Positions 41,614 to 49,655 of a stretch of 64,000 bases of DNA are shown here, in pieces. Numbering within the stretch: position 1 is the stretch's first letter; every line of letters begins with the position of its first letter. The position numbers and the translations under genes were made by a program. The stretch is from an uncultured Pseudomonas sp. GTDB taxonomy: Bacteria > Pseudomonadota > Gammaproteobacteria > Pseudomonadales > Pseudomonadaceae. The DNA is taken from the NCBI RefSeq assembly GCF_943846705.1, contig NZ_OX044366.1, positions 372,001 to 436,000 of the forward strand, written 5' to 3'. The notes under the pieces were generated by a model, which had not been told where the DNA came from, searched no databases, and saw only the letters and a program-made list of their open reading frames with translations.

Positions 41614-41761
41614 GGCGGCCTCGCGTATGGGCGACTTGATCGGTGGAGGTAGTGGGGAATCACTCATCTGTTGCCAGCCAAGGTGCCACGGGCTTAGAGT
41701 CCTGAAAATACGACTCTTCATATCTTTAGTTAAACGCCCACTAAACAAAGAGCCCAGAACA

Positions 41762-42679
41762 ATGAGTGCACGCCGCCCCGACCCGCTGGCTCAAGTCAGT
41801 GATTTTGATATTCGCCTACTCAAGCTGTTTCGCAGCGTGGTGGAGTGCGGCGGTTTTTCTGCGGCGGAAAGCGCCCTGGGGATTGGCCGCTCAGCAATCA
41901 GCCAGCAGATGAGCGACCTTGAGCAACGCCTCGGGCTGCGCCTGTGCCAACGTGGCCGCGCCGGCTTTGCCCTGACCGAGGAAGGCCGCGAGGTGTACCA
42001 GAGCACCCAGCAATTGCTCGCCGCGCTGGAGAGCTTTCGTACCGAGGTCAACGGCCTGCACCAGCACCTGCGCGGTGAGCTGAATATCGGCCTGACGGAT
42101 AACCTGGTGACGGTGCCGCATATGCGCATCACCAATGCCCTGGCGCAGTTGAAGACCCAGGGGCCGGATGTGCGCATTCATATCCGCATGACCCCGCCCA
42201 GCGAGGTGGAACAAGGCGTGCTCGACGGCCGCCTGCACATCGGCGTGGTGCCACAAGTGGGCGCGTTGTCGGGCCTGGAATACCAAACACTGTATGACGA
42301 ACGCTCGCTGCTGTACTGCGCGGTCGGCCACCCGCTGTTCTATGTCGACGACCTGCAGTTGGATGACCAGCGTTTGAACAGCCAGGAAGCCATCGCCCCT
42401 ACGTTTCGCCTGCCACCGGACGCGCAAAGCCACTATCAGGTGCTCAACTGCACGGCCAGCGCCTCGGACCGCGAAGGCATGGCGTTTCTGATTCTGACCG
42501 GGCGCTACATCGGCTACCTGCCCGACCACTACGCCCAAGCCTGGGTGCAGCAGGGCCGCCTGCGCGTGCTCAAGCCCGACAGCCGCTTTTACGATGTCAG
42601 CCTGGCCTCAGTCACCCGCAAAGGCCGCCGCCCACATCTGGTGCTGGAAAGTTTTCTCAAGGCCCTGGATGAGGTGTGA
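41762..42679 (+). CDS. LysR-family regulator of the aminotransferase-mmsA operon (BauR-like)
   Basis: A 305-aa LysR protein with a winged HTH at residues about 12-70 (Gly-Phe-Ser-Ala-Ala-Glu-Ser-Ala-Leu-Gly-Ile-Gly-Arg-Ser-Ala-Ile-Ser) and an effector domain beyond residue 95. It is divergent from the aminotransferase gene with about 150 bases between starts, the classic LysR arrangement, and the bau locus of P. aeruginosa has a regulator (BauR) in the same place. ATG 41762 was picked because upstream in-frame codons are an antisense shadow of the aminotransferase. Confidence 0.83.
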   Translation: MSARRPDPLAQVSDFDIRLLKLFRSVVECGGFSAAESALGIGRSAISQQMSDLEQRLGLRLCQRGRAGFALTEEGREVYQSTQQLLAALESFRTEVNGLHQHLRGELNIGLTDNLVTVPHMRITNALAQLKTQGPDVRIHIRMTPPSEVEQGVLDGRLHIGVVPQVGALSGLEYQTLYDERSLLYCAVGHPLFYVDDLQLDDQRLNSQEAIAPTFRLPPDAQSHYQVLNCTASASDREGMAFLILTGRYIGYLPDHYAQAWVQQGRLRVLKPDSRFYDVSLASVTRKGRRPHLVLESFLKALDEV

Positions 42680-42680
42680 C

Positions 42681-43145
42681 TCAACACGCGTTGTCGATGG
42701 TGTGCAACGCCTTGCGCCGCCCATACCAGCGTTGCACCGGAGCGCGCAGGCTGTCGTAGGCCCAGTGGTAGAGGTAGGTGTAAGGCAGAAAGAACAGCAG
42801 CAGGCCGATCTCCATCAACAACGCTTGCCACAGGCTGATACTCAGCCACCAGGCGGCAAACGGCACGCAAAACACCACCAAGCCACCTTCAAACAACAGC
42901 GCATGCACCAGGCGCACCGACGCCGTTTTAACCCTGCCCATGCGCTGCAACAGCCAATCGAAGGTGCGGTTGTACAGCACGTTCCAAATCAAGGCGATTA
43001 CGCAGGTGGCCACGGTGACCACGCCCATGGTTTGCCAGCGGGCGTCCATCGCCCACGCCAGCAATGGCGTACTGAGGGCAATGGCTAACAACTCAAAACC
43101 CAGTGCTTGCAAGACGCGTTCGCGCAATGATTTACCGCTGTGCAT
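42681..43145 (-). CDS. PACE-family (chlorhexidine-type) efflux transporter
   Basis: A 154-aa inner-membrane protein with four hydrophobic helices arranged as two tandem bacterial transmembrane-pair domains. The first begins Arg-Val-Leu-Gln-Ala-Leu-Gly-Phe-Glu-Leu and the second Arg-Leu-Val-His-Ala-Leu-Leu-Phe-Glu-Gly; each repeats a helix with a conserved Glu, typical of PACE drug/proton antiporters. PACE pumps export biocides and possibly short-chain diamines. It is divergent from a LysR gene, as in the AceI/AceR pair. Confidence 0.85.
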   Translation of the reverse strand: MHSGKSLRERVLQALGFELLAIALSTPLLAWAMDARWQTMGVVTVATCVIALIWNVLYNRTFDWLLQRMGRVKTASVRLVHALLFEGGLVVFCVPFAAWWLSISLWQALLMEIGLLLFFLPYTYLYHWAYDSLRAPVQRWYGRRKALHTIDNAC

Positions 43146-43242
43146 GGCTGACGCTCAACTGTGGTTAAACCGGATGAGTTGCCATAGTCAACGTCCGCAC
43201 AGATACTTCAAAGTTAATAACCATCGATAAAAGCGATAGACA

Positions 43243-44097
43243 ATGCCCACCTCCGACGCGCTGCACGCGTTTGTTCAAGCCGTCTCCTGCGGCTCTTTCT
43301 CTGCGGCGGCGCGGCGTCTGGGCAAAAGCCAGTCGACCATCAGCGCCGCCATCGCCAACCTGGAAGCCGATCTGGGCCTGCAACTGTTCGACCGCAGCAG
43401 CCGCAAACCCACGCTCACCGAGCATGGCCAAGTGATGCTGGGCAAAGCCGAAGCGGTGTTGACGGCCAACCAGCAACTGGCGCGGGCCGCAATGGAGCTG
43501 GGCCAGGGGCTGGAGTCAAAGCTGACTATTGTGCTGTCCGACACCTATCAGTCCGAGCGCTTTGAACAGGCGCTGGATGACTTCCAGCAGCGCTACCCGC
43601 AGTTGCAACTGGAATGCCTGATTGCCGAATACGACGATCTCCTCGCACTGCTGCAGCAAGGTCGTGCGCAACTGGGCTTTATCGAGGCGCAACCGACCTA
43701 CCCGAGCGAAATCAGCGCCTGCGCCCTGGCAGAAGATTCCGACATGGCTCTTTACGTCACCCATAGCCATCCGCTGGCTCAGCTCGCGCACATCGACCCG
43801 CAGCAGCTGCACAAGCACCGCGAACTGCGCCTGGGTACGGTGCTCAACAGCACCAGCGCCAGCACACCGGGCTATTTCTGGTCGGCGCCGAGCTACCTGA
43901 TGTTGATGGAAATGGCCGAACTGGGCTTTGGCTGGGCACCGCTGCCGCGCCGCCTGGTGGCGCGCTTTGGTTCAGCCGCGCTGCGCGAACTCACAGTGCC
44001 AGGCTGGCCACGGCAGATCATCATCGACGCAGTCACGTCACGCGTGCACAACCTGGGGCCGGCCGGTGGCTGGCTGCTGAAGCGGATGACTGATTAG
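43243..44097 (+). CDS. LysR-family regulator, likely for the PACE transporter
   Basis: A 284-aa LysR protein with an HTH at residues about 3-60 (Gly-Ser-Phe-Ser-Ala-Ala-Ala-Arg-Arg-Leu-Gly-Lys-Ser-Gln-Ser-Thr-Ile-Ser). The effector domain runs from about residue 85. It starts 97 bases from the divergent PACE gene, and PACE genes are commonly controlled by an adjacent divergent LysR. No experimental link is visible from sequence. Confidence 0.82.
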   Translation: MPTSDALHAFVQAVSCGSFSAAARRLGKSQSTISAAIANLEADLGLQLFDRSSRKPTLTEHGQVMLGKAEAVLTANQQLARAAMELGQGLESKLTIVLSDTYQSERFEQALDDFQQRYPQLQLECLIAEYDDLLALLQQGRAQLGFIEAQPTYPSEISACALAEDSDMALYVTHSHPLAQLAHIDPQQLHKHRELRLGTVLNSTSASTPGYFWSAPSYLMLMEMAELGFGWAPLPRRLVARFGSAALRELTVPGWPRQIIIDAVTSRVHNLGPAGGWLLKRMTD

Positions 44098-44215
44098 CCC
44101 GGCGCCGCAGTGCAACAGGTGCGGCCCGGTAGTTTTCTCACGCAGTGCTTGTCACCCCGGCGACGTTGCGGTATCTGTGCTGTCGTCTAAAAACCTGACC
44201 ACTGCGGAACCGTTC

Positions 44216-44890
44216 ATGACTGTTGAAGTAGCTGTGCACAACGCTGACGACCCGGCTCACAAACCGGCTGGGCGGATTCGCCAGAAAAACCAAGACGCGA
44301 TCATCCAGGCCGCCGAAGAAGAGTTCGCCAAGCACGGCTTCAAAGGCACCAGCATGAATACCATCGCGCAGAGTGTCGGGCTGCCGAAGGCCAACCTGCA
44401 TTATTACTTCAGCAACAAGCTGGGCCTTTACCAGGCCGTGTTAAGCAATATCCTCGAACTGTGGGACAGCTCCTTTAACACCTTGAGCGTCGATGACGAC
44501 CCGGCCGAAGTGATTGCACGCTACATCCGCGCAAAAGTGGAATTCTCCCGCCGCTATCCAAAAGCCTCGCGCATCTATGCCATGGAAGTGATCGGTGGTG
44601 GCGAGCACCTCTCAGACATGTTCGGCCAAGACTACCAATCCTGGTTCCGTGGCCGCGCCGCAGTCTTCACGGCCTGGAGCGACGCCGGCAAGATGGACCC
44701 AGTCGATCCGATGCACCTGATTTTTCTGATTTGGAGCAGTACCCAACACTATGCCGATTTTGCCTCGCAAATCTGCCGCGTAACCGGTCGCTCACGCTTG
44801 GTGAAGGCCGACTATGAAGAAGCAGCCGAGCAGTTGATCAACATCATCCTCAAGGGTTGCGGCCTGACGCCGCCGACCAAAGCCTCCTAA
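44216..44890 (+). CDS. rutR: RutR-like TetR-family regulator
   Basis: A 224-aa TetR protein closely resembling E. coli RutR, which senses uracil and controls purine and pyrimidine metabolism. The HTH is at residues about 45-70 (Pro-Lys-Ala-Asn-Leu-His-Tyr-Tyr-Phe). The effector-domain blocks Tyr-Pro-Lys-Ala-Ser-Arg-Ile-Tyr and Asp-Pro-Met-His-Leu-Ile-Phe-Leu-Ile-Trp followed by Ser-Ser-Thr-Gln-His-Tyr-Ala-Asp-Phe-Ala match RutR. GGA precedes ATG 44216. Palindromes with the RutR-box layout lie before nucleobase genes in this window. Its stop overlaps the start of the next gene by one base. Confidence 0.82.
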   Translation: MTVEVAVHNADDPAHKPAGRIRQKNQDAIIQAAEEEFAKHGFKGTSMNTIAQSVGLPKANLHYYFSNKLGLYQAVLSNILELWDSSFNTLSVDDDPAEVIARYIRAKVEFSRRYPKASRIYAMEVIGGGEHLSDMFGQDYQSWFRGRAAVFTAWSDAGKMDPVDPMHLIFLIWSSTQHYADFASQICRVTGRSRLVKADYEEAAEQLINIILKGCGLTPPTKAS

Positions 44891-45474
44891 TGCCCTTTAC
44901 CCTGCTCGGCCCTTGCGACTACCGCGAGGAAATTCGTAAAAGCCGCTTCCTCGCCCTCGCCGCGCCGGTTGCCAGCGCGGCCGAGGCGCAGGCCTTTATC
45001 AGCGCGCACAGCGACGCCAGCGCCAGCCATAACTGCTGGGCCTGGAAGGTCGGCCAACAGTACCGTTTCAGTGATGATGGTGAACCCGGCGGCACGGCTG
45101 GGCGGCCAATCCTCGCGGCCATCGAAGCCCAGGACTGCGATCAGGTCGCGGTACTGGTGATCCGCTGGTACGGCGGCATCCAGCTCGGTACCGGCGGCCT
45201 GGCCCGCGCCTATGGCGGCAGCGCCAACAAATGCCTACAAGCTGCGCCGCGCCATGAACTGGTGACCCGCGAGCATTACCGCTGTCACTGTCTGTTCGCT
45301 GAACTGCCGCTGCTCAAGGCGCGCCTGAGCGATCTCGACTGCCTGTTAGAACACGAAGACTACGACGCCACGGGCGCCGAATTACAACTGGGCGTACCAC
45401 CGCAACGCTTTGCCGAGCTGCAGCGGCTGCTGGCGGATATCAGCCGTGGGCGGGTTGCGTTGCAGCCGCAGTAA
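44890..45474 (+). CDS. yigZ: YigZ/IMPACT family protein
   Basis: A 194-aa protein with the IMPACT (UPF0029) N-terminal domain, marked by Glu-Pro-Gly-Gly-Thr-Ala-Gly-Arg-Pro-Ile and Trp-Tyr-Gly-Gly-Ile-Gln-Leu-Gly-Thr-Gly-Gly-Leu-x-Arg-Ala-Tyr, and a ferredoxin-like C-terminal domain. YigZ may bind nucleic acid and modulate translation; the role is unclear. Its ATG overlaps the TAA of the regulator gene (TAATG), so the two are translated together. Confidence 0.9.
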   Translation: MPFTLLGPCDYREEIRKSRFLALAAPVASAAEAQAFISAHSDASASHNCWAWKVGQQYRFSDDGEPGGTAGRPILAAIEAQDCDQVAVLVIRWYGGIQLGTGGLARAYGGSANKCLQAAPRHELVTREHYRCHCLFAELPLLKARLSDLDCLLEHEDYDATGAELQLGVPPQRFAELQRLLADISRGRVALQPQ

Positions 45475-45522
45475 GAGCACTGCGCCACGCTTCTTTGGTA
45501 TGCCCCCGCAAGGTCTGACTTA

Positions 45523-45609
45523 TCGCGGGCAAGCCTGCCCCTACAAGGTAGCAGCGTGACTGCGATGGCCAGTAACGGCACGCTTTTGTAGGAGCGGCCT
45601 TGGCCGCGA
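45523..45609. repeat. inverted pair of pseudomonad REP elements (REPIN-like)
   Basis: Two REP hairpins face each other: 45523-45546 (ending CCCCTACAA) and 45586-45609 (starting TTGTAGGAGCGGC), 39 bases apart. GTAGGAGCGGC...GCCGCGA is the common Pseudomonas REP core. They belong to a different REP class from those around the RAYT. Confidence 0.65.
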
Positions 45610-45715
45610 TGCTGCATTTCAGCGCAGCAACGCGAACACCCGCGCACCAAGCTGGAGCCGTTCAGCTGGATTAGCGTGCAACACGGGGTTCCGAGCCCCC
45701 AGAAAGTGGCTTTTC

Positions 45716-45729
45716 TGACTCACTGGCCA
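45716..45729. promoter_or_regulatory. weak RutR-like box before the importer ATPase gene
   Basis: TGACT-CACT-GGCCA: two mismatches from TGWCC-N4-GGWCA, same spacing. It is 46 bases before ATG 45776. Confidence 0.35.
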
Positions 45730-45775
45730 GCTTTTTGCTTTAACCAAGGCAGTTGTCCTTTCTGAGCCACTGCCC

Positions 45776-47350
45776 ATGCCTTTTTTCCCCTCTGTTCCAC
45801 GCTTGCAGCTCAGCAGCATCAGCAAGCGCTACCCCGGCTGCCTGGCCAACGACCGTATAGACCTGAGCATCGCGCCTGGCGAGATCCATGCGCTGTTGGG
45901 CGAAAACGGTGCCGGCAAAAGCACCCTGATGAAGATCATCTATGGCGTCACCCAACCCGACAGCGGTGACATCCGCTGGCAGGGCGAAGCGTTGACGATG
46001 CGTGACCCGGCCATGGCCCGTAGCCTGGGCGTGGGTATGGTGTTCCAGCACTTCTCATTGTTTGAAACCCTGACCGTCGCGGAGAACATCGCCCTGGCCA
46101 TGGGCGCGATCGCCGGCACGCCGAAGCAGCTGGAGCCGAAAATCCGTGAGGTGTCGCAGCGCTATGGCATGGCCTTGGAGCCGAGCCGTTTGGTGCACAG
46201 CCTGTCCATCGGTGAGCGCCAGCGGGTAGAAATCGTCCGCTGCCTGATGCAGGACATCAAATTGCTGATCCTTGATGAACCCACTTCGGTGCTCACCCCG
46301 CAGGAGGCCGACGAGCTGTTCGTCACCCTGCGGCGCTTGGCCGACGAGGGCTGCAGCATTCTGTTTATCAGCCACAAGCTCGGTGAAGTGCGCGCCCTGT
46401 GCCAGAGCGCCACGGTGCTGCGCGCCGGTAAAGTATCCGGCCACTGCATACCCGCCGAGTGTTCTGATCTGGAGCTGGCACGGCTGATGGTCGGCGATGC
46501 CGAAGGCCTGGAAAGCAGTTACCCGAAGGCCGAGGGTGGCCTGCCGCGCTTACGCGTGGACGATCTCAGCTGGCGCAATGCCGACCCCTTCGGTTGCACC
46601 CTGAGCCACCTGCGCTTAGAGGTTAGAAGCGGCGAGATCGTCGGCATCGCCGGGGTGGCTGGCAATGGCCAGGACGAACTACTCGCCCTGCTCAGCGGCG
46701 AAACCCGGCTGCCGCGCAGTGAGCACGAACGCATCAGCCTGGACAGCATGCCAATCGCGCATCTGTACCCGGATGCACGGCGCAAGTTGGGCCTGGCCTT
46801 TGTCCCCGCCGAACGCTTGGGCCACGGCGCAGTGCCAGACATGAGCCTGGCCGATAACGCCCTGCTCACCGCCTTCCAACAAGGCCTGCTGAGCAAAGGG
46901 CTGATTCAACGCGGCAAGGTGCGCGCGCTGGCGGACGAAATCATCAAGCGTTTCGCGGTAAAAACCCCAGATGCCGATGCGCCTGCGCGCAGTCTGTCGG
47001 GCGGCAACCTGCAGAAATTTATCCTCGGTCGCGAAATTCTGCAGAACCCGAAGCTGCTGATTGCCGCGCACCCGACCTGGGGCGTGGACGTCGGCGCGGC
47101 CGCCGCCATTCACCGCGCACTGATCGCCTTGCGCGATGCCGGCGCGGCGATCCTGGTGATCTCTGAAGACCTCGATGAGCTGTTCCAGATCAGCGACCGC
47201 ATCGGTGCGCTGTGCAGCGGCAAGCTCTCGCCACTGGCCGCGACCGCGCAGACCGAAGCGGTTGTTGTCGGCCGCTGGATGGCCGGTGAGTTCGCCCCGA
47301 TTGCCCCTATCACGAGCCCCGCCGCAGCGCCTGCTGCCGGCCTGAGCTGA
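45776..47350 (+). CDS. purine/nucleoside ABC importer, fused double ATPase (NupA/YufO type)
   Basis: A 524-aa fused ATPase with two ABC halves. The first half (about residues 9-240) has Walker A Gly-Glu-Asn-Gly-Ala-Gly-Lys-Ser-Thr and Walker B Leu-Leu-Ile-Leu-Asp-Glu-Pro. The second half (about 255-505) has a degenerate P-loop, Gly-Val-Ala-Gly-Asn-Gly-Gln-Asp-Glu, as in most transporters of this class, and the signature Leu-Ser-Gly-Gly-Asn. It is the first gene of a tight operon with two permeases and a BMP-type binding protein. Deaminase and oxygenase genes downstream support purine uptake. Confidence 0.85.
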   Translation: MPFFPSVPRLQLSSISKRYPGCLANDRIDLSIAPGEIHALLGENGAGKSTLMKIIYGVTQPDSGDIRWQGEALTMRDPAMARSLGVGMVFQHFSLFETLTVAENIALAMGAIAGTPKQLEPKIREVSQRYGMALEPSRLVHSLSIGERQRVEIVRCLMQDIKLLILDEPTSVLTPQEADELFVTLRRLADEGCSILFISHKLGEVRALCQSATVLRAGKVSGHCIPAECSDLELARLMVGDAEGLESSYPKAEGGLPRLRVDDLSWRNADPFGCTLSHLRLEVRSGEIVGIAGVAGNGQDELLALLSGETRLPRSEHERISLDSMPIAHLYPDARRKLGLAFVPAERLGHGAVPDMSLADNALLTAFQQGLLSKGLIQRGKVRALADEIIKRFAVKTPDADAPARSLSGGNLQKFILGREILQNPKLLIAAHPTWGVDVGAAAAIHRALIALRDAGAAILVISEDLDELFQISDRIGALCSGKLSPLAATAQTEAVVVGRWMAGEFAPIAPITSPAAAPAAGLS

Positions 47351-47361
47351 CGGAGTTACCG

Positions 47362-48465
47362 ATGTTGCTATCACTCGAACCACGCGGCCAGCAATCACGC
47401 GCCATGCTTTGGTTGTCGCCCCTGCTCGCCGCCGTACTGACGCTGCTCAGCGGTGCGCTGCTGTTCACCCTGCTCGGCCATGACCCACTGGAAACCCTGC
47501 ACACCCTGTTGATCGCGCCGCTGGCCGACTGGTACGGCGTGTCTGAGCTGCTGGTTAAAGCGCTGCCGATTTTGCTCTGCGCCCTAGGTTTGGCGGTGGC
47601 GTATCAGGCGCGTATCTGGAACATCGGCGCAGAAGGTCAGTTGCTGCTCGGCGCACTGGCCGGCAGTGCCATGGCGATTCAGCTGATTGACTGGGACAGC
47701 CGCTGGGCACTGGCCTGGGTGTTACTCGCCGGCACTGCTGCCGGCGCAGCCTGGGGCGGGCTGACGGCGTGGTTGCGCACGCAGTTTAATGCCAACGAAA
47801 TCCTCACCAGTATCATGCTCAACTACATCGCGCTGAACCTGCTGTTGTTCTTCGTGCACGGCCCGCTGAAGGACCCGGCGGGCTTCAACTTCCCCGAGTC
47901 GGCGATGTTCGGCGACGCCAGCCGCCTGCCCTTGGTCAGTGACGAGGGTCGCCTGCACGGCGGCCTGTACTTCGCCTTGCTGGCGTTGGTGGCTGTGTGG
48001 GTGTTGCTGCAAAAAAGCTTTCTCGGCTTTCAGATCAAAGTCCTCGGCCTCGACCGCCGCGCCGCTGGCTTTGTTGGCTTTCGCGAAAAAGGCCTGGCGT
48101 GGTTTGCCCTACTGGTCAGCGGCGGCCTGGCCGGCTTGGCCGGCGTTGGCGAAGTGGCTGGGCCGATTGGCCAACTGGTGCCACAGGTGTCGCCTGGCTA
48201 CGGCTATGCGGCGATTACCGTGGCCTTTCTCGGCCGCCTCAACCCGCTCGGCATTCTGTTCGCCAGCCTGCTTATGGCCCTGCTGTATCTGGGCGGCGAA
48301 AACGCGCAGATGACCCTGAACCTGCCCCAGGCCATCACCCAACTGTTTCAGGGAATGATGCTGTTCTTCCTGCTCGCCTGCGACGTGCTGATCCTTTACC
48401 GGCCACGGCTGAAATTGAAGTGGGCGCAGCGCAAAACCAAAGCCACTACCGAGGCCTTGGCCTGA
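47362..48465 (+). CDS. nucleoside/purine ABC transporter permease 1
   Basis: A 367-aa BmpD/YufP-type permease with about nine hydrophobic segments. The block Asn-Ile-Gly-Ala-Glu-Gly-Gln-Leu near residue 90 and Ala-Asn-Glu-Ile-Leu-Thr-Ser-Ile-Met-Leu-Asn near 142 are typical. It starts 11 bases after the ATPase stop. The Arg/Lys-rich tail is probably cytoplasmic. Confidence 0.85.
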   Translation: MLLSLEPRGQQSRAMLWLSPLLAAVLTLLSGALLFTLLGHDPLETLHTLLIAPLADWYGVSELLVKALPILLCALGLAVAYQARIWNIGAEGQLLLGALAGSAMAIQLIDWDSRWALAWVLLAGTAAGAAWGGLTAWLRTQFNANEILTSIMLNYIALNLLLFFVHGPLKDPAGFNFPESAMFGDASRLPLVSDEGRLHGGLYFALLALVAVWVLLQKSFLGFQIKVLGLDRRAAGFVGFREKGLAWFALLVSGGLAGLAGVGEVAGPIGQLVPQVSPGYGYAAITVAFLGRLNPLGILFASLLMALLYLGGENAQMTLNLPQAITQLFQGMMLFFLLACDVLILYRPRLKLKWAQRKTKATTEALA

Positions 48466-48475
48466 CAAAGAACCG

Positions 48476-48501
48476 GTAGGCGCGAGCTTGCTCGCGCCTA
48501 C
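48476..48501. repeat. REP-like hairpin between the two permease genes
   Basis: A perfect 11-bp stem (48476-48486 with 48491-48501) around CTTG. It starts GTAGGCGCGAG, the typical REP form, and sits inside the operon, where it may protect upstream message from decay. Confidence 0.6.
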
Positions 48502-48526
48502 AAAAGGCATACACATAGGAACTCCC

Positions 48527-49453
48527 ATGGATCTCGACCTGTTAAGCAATATTTTCTACGCCATGGTGCGCACCGGCACGCCACTGTTGCTGGTGGCCCT
48601 GGGTGAACTGGTGTGCGAGAAGAGCGGCGTGCTCAACCTCGGCCAGGAAGGCATGATGCTGTTTGGCGCGGTGATCGGTTTTATCGTCGCCCTGTCCACC
48701 GGCAACCTGTGGCTTGGCGTGCTGTTGGCCATGAGTGCCGGCATGCTGCTGTCGATGCTGTTTGCCGCCGTGGCCCTGGGTTTTAATGCCAATCAGGTCG
48801 CCACCGGTCTGGCGTTGACCATCTTTGGCGTGGGCCTATCGACCTTTGTCGGCGCGGCCTGGGTGGGTAAACCACTGGCCGGTTTCGAGCCCATCGCCAT
48901 TCCGCTGCTGAGTGAGATCCCGCTGATCGGGCGCATGCTGTTTGCTCAGGACGTACTGGTGTACCTGTCCTTCGCGCTCTTCGGTCTGGTGGCCTGGGTG
49001 CTGCTGAAAAGCCGCATTGGCTTGATCATCCAGGCCGTCGGCGAGAACCCCGATGCCGCCAGCGCCATGGGCCTGCCCGTGCTGCGCGTGCGCACCCTGG
49101 CCGTGCTGTTCGGCGGCGCGATGGCCGGGCTGGCGGGCGGCTATCTGTCGCTGGCTTACACGCCGATGTGGGCGGAAAACATGACCGCCGGGCGTGGCTG
49201 GATCGCCCTGGCCCTGGTGGTGTTCGCCAGCTGGCGGGTACTGCGCGTACTGCTCGGCGCCTACCTGTTCGGCCTGGCCAGCATTATCCATCTGGTGGCC
49301 CAAGGGATCGGCCTGTCATTCCCGTCTAACCTGCTGGCCATGCTGCCGTATGTCGCAACCATTCTGGTGCTGGTATTGCTCTCGCGTGACGCTATCAAAA
49401 CCCGCCTGTTCGCCCCCGTTTCACTGGGCAAGCCTTGGCAACCCGGGCACTGA
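48527..49453 (+). CDS. nucleoside/purine ABC transporter permease 2
   Basis: A 308-aa permease pairing with the preceding one. Gly-Glu-Leu-Val-Cys-Glu-Lys-Ser-Gly-Val-Leu-Asn-Leu-Gly-x-Glu-Gly near residue 27 is the hallmark of this permease class. AGGAACTCCC precedes ATG 48527, so the longer in-frame start at 48488 (inside the REP hairpin) was rejected. Eight or so membrane spans are visible. Confidence 0.85.
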   Translation: MDLDLLSNIFYAMVRTGTPLLLVALGELVCEKSGVLNLGQEGMMLFGAVIGFIVALSTGNLWLGVLLAMSAGMLLSMLFAAVALGFNANQVATGLALTIFGVGLSTFVGAAWVGKPLAGFEPIAIPLLSEIPLIGRMLFAQDVLVYLSFALFGLVAWVLLKSRIGLIIQAVGENPDAASAMGLPVLRVRTLAVLFGGAMAGLAGGYLSLAYTPMWAENMTAGRGWIALALVVFASWRVLRVLLGAYLFGLASIIHLVAQGIGLSFPSNLLAMLPYVATILVLVLLSRDAIKTRLFAPVSLGKPWQPGH

Positions 49454-49521
49454 CGACACGTTGCGCTTTCGCACCATCTAGCAGCACATCAAACGCCTTA
49501 CGCACCAGCACAGCACCCTGA

Positions 49522-49551
49522 CAGAACCCCGCTCCTGCGGGGTTCTGCGTT
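49522..49551 (+). terminator. intrinsic terminator between permease 2 and the binding protein
   Basis: A perfect 11-bp stem (49522-49532 with 49537-49547) with loop TCCT, followed by CGTTTT. It separates the transport genes from the binding protein gene, which has its own control region. Confidence 0.8.
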
Positions 49552-49573
49552 TTACGCGGGGTCACGCGCTAAT

Positions 49574-49587
49574 TGTCCAGTTGGTCA
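49574..49587. promoter_or_regulatory. RutR-like box before the binding protein gene
   Basis: TGTCC-AGTT-GGTCA inside TTGTCCAGTTGGTCAG. It matches the E. coli RutR box TTGACCA-N2-TGGTCAA at 12 of 14 fixed positions and is the best copy in the window, 69 bases before ATG 49656. Confidence 0.55.
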
Positions 49588-49655
49588 GCTTTTTGCAATC
49601 CAACTGACAGCCGTTAACAGGCCATATCCAACACCTATCCGGAGTTCTATTGACC

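Larger units (their letters stand above)
45475..45775. other. gap before the purine importer, with a REP pair and promoter region
   Basis: A 301-base gap. It holds an inverted REP pair (45523-45609), then an AT-richer stretch with a RutR-like box (45716-45729). The last 50 bases match the control region of the binding protein gene: TGGCCAGCTTTTTGC at 45724-45738 and TGGTCAGCTTTTTGC at 49582-49596. Confidence 0.55.

Noticed and set aside
38707..41652. Long plus-strand open frame of 981 codons across mmsA and the aminotransferase gene
   Set aside because: It runs antisense over two well-identified genes, has no ribosome site and no recognisable domain. Long antisense frames are expected in high-GC DNA with strong codon bias.
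44196..44210. RutR-like half site TGACC before the RutR-like gene
   Set aside because: Only one half site matches (TGACC then ACTGCGGAA); the second arm is too poor to call autoregulation.
45523..45609. Repeats near 45523 considered as a CRISPR array
   Set aside because: Only two inverted REP units with one 39-base spacing and no direct repeat-spacer pattern; this is a REP pair.
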